Position numbers and translations under genes: made by a program. DNA of 64,000 nt from Anagrus nilaparvatae. Taxonomy: Eukaryota > Arthropoda > Insecta > Hymenoptera > Mymaridae. Shown here in pieces: positions 55,765 through 64,000 of the stretch; the first letter of the stretch is position 1; each line of letters starts with the position of its first letter. The notes below the pieces were generated by a model. It saw only the letters and a list, made by a program, of their open reading frames with translations. It was not told the DNA's origin and searched no databases. Where the stretch lies: assembly GCA_022575985.1 (NCBI GenBank), contig JAKSXM010000156.1, positions 682,001-746,000 of the forward strand, given 5' to 3'.

Positions 55765-56524
55765 GATCCCGTGTCCAGAAAAGTAAAGAATGGCCCAAAT
55801 CGTACGTAAATTACCTTCCGAAGCGAAGCCGAGGTTGGTAATCTGCGATTTGGGTCATTCTTTATTTATGGACTAGGGTCGTATACGATTTTTCTTCGTC
55901 CGTGGCGAGAAAACACGTCTTTTCCGGAAGCGCAGCGGCCGGGAAATACGTGGTTTTGGGCTGCTGACAAGAAATAAAAAAAGAATCCGCCTAACCCATG
56001 AGTATAGAGTTTGAATCTTATATTTTTACAAAATTAAAGTTTTCAGAGAGAAATGGCTATTTCGGGGTGAGAATAGCTTATAAAAGATAGTAATTTTGAA
56101 AAGGATAAAACAGAACCTCAATGAATTTTTTCTTATCATTTTAGTTGTAAAATTAGTGCTGGAAAAAAATAATTGTGTTTTGGACCACAATTTTAATAAG
56201 CGGATAGTCGAGTATTGTACAGCTCTGAGTAAAATTTTATTTATTCCATTTTTTCTTCACAAGATAACGATGTTTCAACCATTTGGTAAATTTTCAACCA
56301 AAGCAGTATTAACCTGCGAGAAATGTTTCATACCTAAAAAACTTGACACAAGAATCTACGAAATCCACTTGAAAAATAATATTTTTTTCTCTGCGCGACC
56401 GGGAGAGACATGTTTGACACTGATGAAGAGAAATCGTATACGACAGTTTATCAACCTCGGCTTCGCCTCGGAAGGTAATTTACGTGCGATTTGGGCCATT
56501 CTTTACTTTTCTGGACACCGGCTC
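55765..56524. mobile_element. TGTCCAGAAAAG fold-back element with a self-paired left end
   Basis: The left GTGTCCAGAAAAGTAAAGAA, GGCCCAAATCGTACGTAAAT, TACCTTCCGAAGCGAAGCC is mirrored on the right (GGCTTCGCCTCGGAAGG ... CTTTTCTGGACAC). Further in, GTCGTATACGATTT also pairs (55878 with 56437). The left end additionally contains an inverted copy of its own terminus (CGATTTGGGTCATTCTTTAT, 55847-55866), which forms a terminal hairpin of about 105 bp. The interior frame at 56096-56593 runs into the right terminus and shows no transposase motif. The target duplication is unclear. Confidence 0.82.
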
Positions 56525-56733
56525 ATAATATACTATTTTTTTGTTCAATATGAACATAAAAATTTTAATTACACAATTGGAAAAATGCTATGAAGCACAT
56601 TACTTATTAAGCATATTAAATTATTATTCAGCCCCCTAAATAATTAGACTTGAAAATGTGCTGCATGCTTTTAATGACAATATTGTAATATTCAACCATT
56701 AAAATCAAAAATAACTATGTTCAAATTAAGACG
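56525..56733. other. Short non-coding gap
   Basis: Nothing recognised. Confidence 0.5.
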
Positions 56734-56965
56734 AACACTGAAAAAATAAATCTGTTTGCCGCAAGGAGAATTATTCCTTGCTCAAACTATTGCAAATAAA
56801 TTGATACGTAAAAAAAATTTTTTTTAATTAAAATAAATTTTTTTTTTGCATCATATCGTTTCGCGCATATCCTAAATGAGCGAAAATTTTTTTCAATTTT
56901 CTTTACTTTTTCGATTATTTACAATTAGAAAAAAATACCGCTACACTAGCGGTTTTTTTTGCATG
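56734..56965. mobile_element. Degraded CACTGAAAA-type MITE
   Basis: It begins ACACTGAAAAAATAAATCTG and contains TATTGCAAATAAATTGATAC and, mirrored, TTTTCTTTACTTTTTCGATT, ATTTACAATTAG. It ends near GCTACACTAGCGGTTTTTTT. The layout matches the family, but the right terminus has diverged. Confidence 0.55.
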
Positions 56966-59570
56966 TAACTTACATGAAAATCGAGATGATAATACTAGCT
57001 GAGTTTAGATTAGAATCAAAATAAAGTTTTTCAGTGTTTCGATTTTTTATTTTATTACTACCTGTTATAAAAAAAGACACAATGTCTGTCGGCACTTTTT
57101 AATTAATTAAATTTTTTCATATTAGTTAAACAGGTTTTATTGACACAGTAGAAATAAGTACGTGAAAACAAAAAAGAAAAATTGAATCTCATTCTTGAAC
57201 AAGTTCACCCACTTTTATCATAAAAGCTATTTTAATGAAAAAAAAGTAAAAAAACTAGTTTAATTTAATTTAATAAGTGTATATCGGTATAGAAATAACC
57301 AAAAAAAAGCTGCAGAATTTTTTTAATTGATGTTTGTAATATTAATAGATGTTATTCAACTTTCAATTAATTAAAAAAAAAATAACATTGCTGTAAATTC
57401 AGCTGAGTAAACCATAGCTAATTGTGTAACATAAGTAATTGGGTTTATATTTAAAATAAAAAAAAAGCATTAATTTTGCATAATAATGTCGGCTATGTAG
57501 TATCAAATAATTATTAAAAAAAAATGTACAAATTTTTGTATCTGTTTTATTAATAATTTTAGATTTTATCTCAATAAGTTTCATAATTTAGAGCAGCTAA
57601 AATTTAGTACTTGAAACTTTGTAAGTAAATAAAAATGTTTTTCTTATCACTGATGTAATATAACCAAATTATCTTGATTGTTTACCTATCTGTTACACAC
57701 AAATCGATTTTAGCAAATACCTGATTAGATATCATCGCAAAAAACATCTTTCTCTGAGGAAAAAAATAATCCCAATTTTGAGGAAGCTAAACTTACCCGT
57801 GCATTTTTAGTCCTATAGGAGGCTCATTTGAGTAATTGAAGGTACGAGGGATATTTTTCAATTACCTCAAACTGTCCTGAAAATTAGAAGCCAATTGACT
57901 TTTCAAACAGCTGATACTCCCATTGTTAGTACAATTATGATTTTTATAGACAGTTTACAATTTGTTTCAAATTTTTATATCTAATTTGGTATTTTTTTAC
58001 CATTCAGCCTTAAGACTAGATTAAGGTTAAGCAAATTTTGTGATTTTATTATTGGTATACCACTTAAACATCTATCTATGCTAGCTTAAAAAACTACATT
58101 AAAATATTGAGTAAAGAAATTATATACGGTTTACTATATATATCAATTGAATTTGACACGATAATTATTTCAAATTTTTAATTTAAAAAAGTCTTAATAT
58201 TTACTAAAAACCAAAAAATTTTTACATATTTTTATTATCGATAGTAACGTTAAAGTTTAAAAATTTAAAATATTAAAATTGAAAAAAAAAACAGATATAT
58301 AGGCAATGAAATCGATTTGTAATACATGAATTGAAAAGTTTTTTGCACTCATAAATTTTTATAGTTTGTTTGTATACATTTAAAACTTAAACAAAAAAGA
58401 GTGTATCGTTCACATTCAAGGCTGACTACTTAAAATCGATCTCTTTCACCTTGTCATTGAATGAAATGAATCAATAATCAGCTGTAATTTTTTTTTTTTT
58501 TTTAATAACAATTTAATAATTGATGTTTATTTCAGATATTTCTTTATTACACATTTGTTGTGACGTAAAATTAGAAAAAAACTTTAAAAAATTTAATATT
58601 TATTATTTATCATGATTTAAAATGATTATTAAAATTTTATAACATTTGTTGATAATGAAAAATGAAATTTAAATTTAGATATTATCAGTAGCAAATGATT
58701 TTAGCGATTAAGTTTTGCGGAAAATTGAAAAAAAATAAATATACACAAACATTAAATGTTTATTAATAATTTTTAAAAAAATTATTGATAAAATTTGATT
58801 TATTTATAGATTTTTGTAAGATTTTTATTTTTGTTTATCTTATTTTATCATTAGTTTTTTGTTTGACAAGTGAATTACTTTGTAAATTCAATCTTCTTTT
58901 TTAATAAATCTCAAAAAATATCGTATTTATTTTTAACATAGGTACGGTTCTATGAGGTCTAGGTATTTGATAAAGAACTAATAATAGACAATATTCCTTA
59001 AACCTTAATTATTTTAAGGGACTAAATCGAAATTCTTTTAAACTCATTTGACCCTTCCCCTAGTGAAAACCTCAATATTTTACTATATTATGAGTAAATA
59101 ATGGGCCTCTAAGCTATTGAAAGGCACAATTGTTAAAACTATGTTAGAAGACTACAACTATATATTCTGACAAGTTTCAGAATCAATGATTATGTTATAA
59201 AATATAAATATGTACCAGGTCTTTTCCCTTTGGGTACTCAAGAAATTAATTTTTTTGAAGGAAAAGATTGTTCTTTGTGGTGAATTATAATTTTATAAAA
59301 TTTTATAGAAAATACACAATGTATTAAAAAATGTACATTAAGCCCTTTTTATACTAGATTAAAATACGGTGGGTTTGAACGCTTGTTGATAACCTGAAAG
59401 TTTTATAACTTTCTTGGAATAGTCTTTTTCATGATCTAGGAACGGCGCTCATTGTTCACAATCGTTGATGGCAATTCGTTCTAATTTTTCAAAATCAGAA
59501 AATCCAAAACCCAAGATTTAATATTAACCCATTAGCGCCGGCGCGACCACACCACTGACGCTCGGATTTT
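56966..59570. other. Non-coding AT-rich stretch
   Basis: No gene. 59001-59055 (CCTTAAACCTTAATTATTTT, AAGGGACTAAATCGAAATTC, CATTTGACCCTTCCCC) is a worn internal-array fragment of the ACATGGAACATG family. 57740-57900 looks like decayed fold-back DNA. Confidence 0.5.
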
Positions 59571-59572
59571 TG

Positions 59573-59808
59573 CTTAAAAAAAATGATTTTTTTTAAAACT
59601 TAAAGTCTTCCTTTACTAAAAAGGACTTGCTTTACAAGATTCTGGGGTCAGATTTTTAATATTATTAACCGTTAGTTAAATATGGCGGCCTCAAAAAATA
59701 CAAAAAATCGATTATTGATACAAAATTAAAAATCTGACCCCGGAATCTTGTTAAGCAAGTCCTTTTTAGTAGAGGAAGACTTTAAGTTTAAAAAAAATTA
59801 TTTTTTTA
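59573..59808. repeat. 236-bp inverted repeat (fold-back relic)
   Basis: TTAAAGTCTTCCTTTACTAA, AAAGGACTTGCTTTACAAGA, TTCTGGGGTCAGATTTTTAA is mirrored as AAAAATCTGACCCCGGAATC, TTGTTAAGCAAGTCC, TTTTTAGTAGAGGAAGAC. Just to the left lies a GC-rich word (GCGCCGGCGCGACCAC, 59535-59550) without a partner on the right, so the element is probably truncated. Confidence 0.8.
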
Positions 59809-62020
59809 CCCGTTTTCTAAGCTAAGTTACAAGAGGAATAAACAATATGTTAAAATTAGGACAAACGTAATCAAATTATGAGATTAACATAAAATTGTTT
59901 GAAACTTTCATTACTGGTTAGATGAATCATTAACTTCCTAGGCCCAAAACAGCGCAAGTGTAATCAGATCGATTTTTTCAGATTATCTATAAAAAAACAT
60001 TTCATGTTGCTTGAAAAACTGGTTTTATCTAACTCTCCCCTAAATTACTACAATGAAGGTATTTAAAAACAAATTTTTTTATACGCACTTTTCTGATCAA
60101 TGAACTTTAAACATATCATTGAAAATAGTTGTGTTTGAATGTATAATTCATGTTTTTATTTGATATTTACGTAAGATAATATTTGAGTTTCATCATTCTT
60201 AAAATTTATTATTTTTAAGACAGTGGAAGATTTGAAAAAATTAAAAAAAAAAAGCAAATGATTATTTTTTTTCTTTGATGACCAATTAAAATTGACTGAC
60301 TCTTTTTATAATTTTATGTGTAATGAATGAGTGAAATTTTTTTTCTTTCAAAGTCATAGTTATAAATTTTATGTGAGAAAGTGTTTTTTATTTTTTTTTA
60401 CCAAATGTATAATCATGTATTATATGGAGAAAAAAAAACAATATAAATATTTATTTCCGTAATATTGGCTTTTTAATTTATATTTGAAAGTATAAAATTT
60501 AAAAAGCTCATAAAAATAATTTTTTATTACATATTTATAAATTTTTTTGTTTTTAAAAAAATGTGCATAGTCAAAGAAGATAATTCTAATGAACAAAAAC
60601 AAATGATTAGTACGTATAATTTTATTGTAATAAAAATTAATCCTTTTTGTATTTTCTGAGCATTAATTGTAAATCCGTAGATTTTCAGGGAATTAGTACA
60701 TAAAAAGTTTTTTCTTTTTTTAATCCTTATTGATATATCATAAATGCAAAAAGAAAATTTTACCTTGCTTATTTATGAGTGACATTAGCTTGGGAATCAA
60801 AATTTTTTGAAAACTGCTTTGACATTAATTTGATAATCAGGTAAAAATTAAAAGTACTATTTGCTAAAAAAAAAGTATTTATTTTGTAAACAAAGGATTC
60901 TTCAAGTTGAACTAAGGAACCGAGGATTTCTCGACTTTTTGCTGTCATTTTTGTGTTTTGAGCAGTTTTTGTTAATTGAATTTTTTTCAGTGTAGAAAGT
61001 CCCCGTAGAATTTAATTTCGGTATTCAAAAATTAATTTGCAGTGCATATTCGAGAAGGAATTATTAATTATATTTCTTTAAGGTTAAACAAAATGTGCAA
61101 GTTCAATTCCCTTCCTATTAGGCTTAAATTTCTCTACTTTTATCTCCTAAAAAAAAAATCCTCACGACAGGTTCTGAAAGCTCCAGATCAAAAAATAATT
61201 TTTCTTAAATTACTAGTTTTTCAAATATTTAAATTTCCCACCAAGTCGCGTGACTTAATGAAAATCTGACTTATAATTAGGATTCCTCGGAAAATTTTAT
61301 ACAGGTATGATAATTTTTGTGTGTTTCGATTAACATTATGAATTTTGATTACACCAATATTTTCGACCTCAACACATCCCAGAGGACCCTACAGAGTTGA
61401 ATTGTCAAAAGGTGCCTGAAAACCATCGAAAATGAAAATTTGTCATCCTTATCCTGTTACGAAAATCCTTTTTGCTGCTCACATAACGTTAATTTAAATT
61501 TTGTATATGAGTGTAACTCCAAAGCTAATATATATGTATAATAAATTTACATTATCTTTAATACAAGTGTTGATTAACGAAGTAAGAACAGCCGATTAAC
61601 AATTAATAAAGAATTTGTAATGTCATTAAAGAATTTGATAACATTATAAATTACGTGTAAAAATAAAAATAAATAAAAAAAAGAATTTCTTTCTTTCTTT
61701 CATATTCTTCTTTTCTTTTAAATATACCGTATTGAATTAAGTTTTAGATCAAGAGATACACAAATAATAATTATTGAAAACTGATTTTATTGAACTCTGC
61801 ATATTTTACAATATTTAAATAAAATTATTATAGATTATCAAACTATTCGAAAAGTTTGTACTGCGATTTATTTCTAAAAATATCAAAAATTTTTCAGAAA
61901 TTTGACAAAAAATTTCTAAAAATAAGGTACTTGTACCAGTACATGAACGATTGTTAAGGATTTGATTTTTTTCGTATTATTTGTTAATTTTGAACTTAAA
62001 AAATATATAAATATTGAAGC
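59809..62020. other. Non-coding AT-rich stretch with scraps of repeats
   Basis: No gene. TTTTTTTCAGTGTAG at 60986 is a solo terminus of the CACTGAAAA MITE family. 61243-61310 (CAAGTCGCGTGACTTAATGA, AAATCTGAC, GATTCCTCGGAAAATTTTAT) is an inverted scrap of the 62-kb palindrome. Confidence 0.5.
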
Positions 62021-62024
62021 TAGT

Positions 62025-63480
62025 GGGTAATTCCATGGATAAAACGCACAAAATGATATGCCAGGTCTCAAAAATAGGAAAATTGGTTTTTTTTCGATAA
62101 AACAACTTAAAAATAGACGATTCCCCGAATTTGAAGGTTTTCTATAAATTTTGAAGGGTGCTATGCTGATTTTAAGTTTTTTGGTCAAATTTCTCTCCTC
62201 GGCCACCATTTTTGAAAATCCCGTAAAAAAGCTCTAAAAAACGTCAAAGAAAGAAAAAAAATTGGTTTTCGATGTAAAATTTGATGAAAAATTCGAATTT
62301 TCAGTCAGATTTTTCCTACTCTATGTCAATTCGCGGGAAAATTTAAATTTAGGCCCCGAATTTAGCAACTTTAAGTGAAAATAGCCAAAAGGTTTCCCAA
62401 TAAAAAAAATTTTGTTTTCTTAAAATTTTCCGAAATTGTATATATTTTACTGAAAAAAATTTCCATAAATTTCCATCTGACCAAAATTTTGAATTCTGCG
62501 GGAAATTTACAAGGGTATAGTAATTTTGTTACCCTTTGAAAGATATATTTCAATTTGACAATTTAATTAAAATAGATTATTAAAATATAGAAAAAATGAA
62601 AATTTATAAAATGGGATTTTCTTGTTTTTTTTACATTTTTAGCCTAAAAATCATGTAAAATCTAAAAATAAAAATACTTCTTTTGGAAAAACAAAAGTTA
62701 TGTCTATTATTAATAAAAATCAAATTTTTTTTAAGTTTAGATTTTATTTTCTATCAAAATGTCTATAAATAGTTAGAAATGTACCCAAAAATCAAGAAAA
62801 TCCCATTTTATAAATTTTCATTTTTTCTATATTTTAATAAACCATTTTAATTAAATTGTCAAATTGAGCAGTATCATTCAAAGGATACCAAAATTACTGT
62901 ACCATTGTAAAATTTCCCGCAGAATTCAAATTTTTGGTCAGATTTTCATTTGGTCACGCGACTTAGCGGAAAATCAGCAAAAGAAGTAACAAGTCAAAAT
63001 TGAAAAAAACGAAAATCGGTATTACTCGCTTAAAACAAAAATTACTCTCGGGAAATTTTTTTCAGGAAAAAATATACAATTTTTGAAAATTTTGAGACAA
63101 AAATTTTTTTTTTAGCGGGAAACTTTTGAGTTATTTTCACTTAAAGTTTAACACAAATTTGAATTTTCCCGCGAATTGATATAGAGTAGGAAAAATCTGA
63201 CTGAAAATTCGAATTTTTCATCAAATTTTACATCGAAAACCAATTTTTTTTCTTTCTTTGACGTTTTTTAGAGCTTTTTTACGGGATTTTCAAAAATGGT
63301 GGCTGAGGAGAGAAATTTGACCAAAAAACTTAAAATCAGCATAGCACCCTTCAAAATTTATAGAAAACCTTCAAATTCGGGGAATCGTCTATTTTTAAGT
63401 TGTTTTATCGAAAAAAAAACAAATTTCCTATTTTTGAGACCTGGCATATCATTTTGTGCGTTTTATCCATGGAATTACCC
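62025..63480. mobile_element. 1.46-kb near-perfect palindrome (giant fold-back)
   Basis: The left GGGTAATTCCATGGATAAAA and the right TTTTATCCATGGAATTACCC are inverted repeats. Arms of about 700 bp match closely and meet near 62750. TAGT is duplicated on both sides (62021-62024 and 63481-63484). Mirrored short frames (minus 61916-62209, plus 63296-63505, both starting MVAEERNLTKKLKISIAPFK) come from arm identity. The right arm contains GGTCACGCGACTTAGCGG near 62952, which recurs in other copies. No transposase. Confidence 0.92.
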
Positions 63481-63656
63481 TAGTCCGAAATTTACCAGTA
63501 TTTAATTAATTTTGGTAAAAATAACCATTAAACCTCTTAAAATGAATATTCTATTCAAGAATTTATTTAATAAGTTTCTGTTTATATTATAATTATCATT
63601 ATAGTTAAAATTTTAAAAAATTTTTTAAATTATTTATTCGCTTATGCCTGAAAAAT

Positions 63657-63958
63657 CCGAGGGGTTATCGTCTTGAAAACCACGAATTTGATTTAAAAAA
63701 ATTTTTTTTGATTTTTTCTGATTTTGGCTTGTTTGTACCTCAATCATGAATCGTTAATCGTAACTGTTGAGGTGGTTTATTTTCGTCTTGTAATGATTTT
63801 TCGTGATTTTTTGTGATCTTTTTCGTGATTTTTCGCGATTTTTATCCTTATAAATCGCCATAGACCACAAAATTCTATTTTTTACTATTCAATATAATAT
63901 TTAGCGGTTTTAACAAAAAAAAATCAAATTCGTGATTTCCAAGACGATTGTCCCTCGG
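63657..63958. mobile_element. 302-bp inverted-repeat element, CCGAGGG termini
   Basis: CCGAGGGGTTATCGTCTTGA, AAACCACGAATTTGATTT pairs with AAATCAAATTCGTGATTTCC, AAGACGATTGTCCCTCGG. The flank AAAAAT is present on both sides (63651-63656 and 63959-63964), a possible 6-bp duplication but low-complexity. The centre holds TTTTCGTGATTTTT-type short repeats (63795-63845). Confidence 0.82.
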
Positions 63959-64000
63959 AAAAATCTTTAGGAATTGTTAATATAATAAATGTCATAAACA

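Noticed and set aside
56096..56593. 165-codon frame inside the TGTCCAGAAAAG element
   Set aside because: It runs through the terminal inverted repeat and out into flanking DNA, with no transposase motif.
61916..63505. Mirrored frames beginning MVAEERNLTKK
   Set aside because: Same reason: they sit in the two arms of the 62-kb palindrome.
1..64000. tRNA genes, intact rRNA genes, bacterial operons or a defence system
   Set aside because: None was visible on either strand; recognisable coding sequence is transposon-derived apart from one candidate exon.

Overview
This is a strongly AT-rich window from a eukaryotic, almost certainly insect, nuclear genome. The evidence is degraded jockey-type LINEs, a gypsy Pol remnant, a pogo/Tigger fragment, a Mutator-like transposase with a FLYWCH-type zinc finger, many MITEs and very long fold-back elements, with no bacterial-style gene packing. 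An aphid or a small parasitoid wasp would fit, but the sequence alone cannot settle the species. No complete host gene is visible. The one plausible host-gene piece is a short candidate first coding exon at 37443-37533 (+), which ends in a consensus GTAAGT donor.

Layout. 1-10.4 kb: a 1.1-kb palindrome (1336-2476), a TA-flanked MITE (5565-6044), one copy of an interspersed ACATGGAACATG-ended family (6294-6531), a GC-rich basic-peptide relic (7474-7780) and a broken gypsy Pol on the minus strand (about 7890-10243). 10.4-18.1 kb: mostly empty AT-rich DNA with MITE relics and a diverged three-copy tandem. 18.1-27.2 kb: a nested stack. A plus-strand LINE is interrupted by a minus-strand jockey LINE, by a probable 5S-rRNA-headed SINE (itself split by a 2.2-kb palindrome that carries a 248-bp MITE), and by a hAT-type fold-back with 8-bp target duplications. 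28.2-30.3 kb: a MULE remnant interrupted by an ACATGGAACATG element with an internal 25-bp minisatellite. 30.3-43 kb: mostly non-coding, with a decayed palindrome (about 35061-36462), the candidate exon, and a 366-bp Mutator-type MITE with a 9-bp duplication (40298-40663). 43-52.2 kb: a second nested stack. Minus-strand LINE pieces are split by a MITE, a 2.1-kb palindrome (45696-47777), a 1.55-kb hAT-like element with TCTCG arrays (48444-49991), a Tigger relic (51053-51782) and a Harbinger-like MITE (51832-52139). 52-64 kb: mainly fold-back DNA, including 55765-56524, 62025-63480 and 63657-63958.

How the parts relate. Nothing here reads as a working pathway. The window is a record of successive insertions, and target-site duplications give both the order and likely superfamilies. 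The most distinctive pattern is four long palindromes (1.1-2.2 kb) with unrelated sequences, each flanked by a 4-bp direct repeat (TATA, ATTG, ATTT, TAGT). The second is the ACATGGAACATG family, whose copies carry short internal tandem arrays. Boundaries and homologies were read by eye, so edges of degraded copies are approximate.
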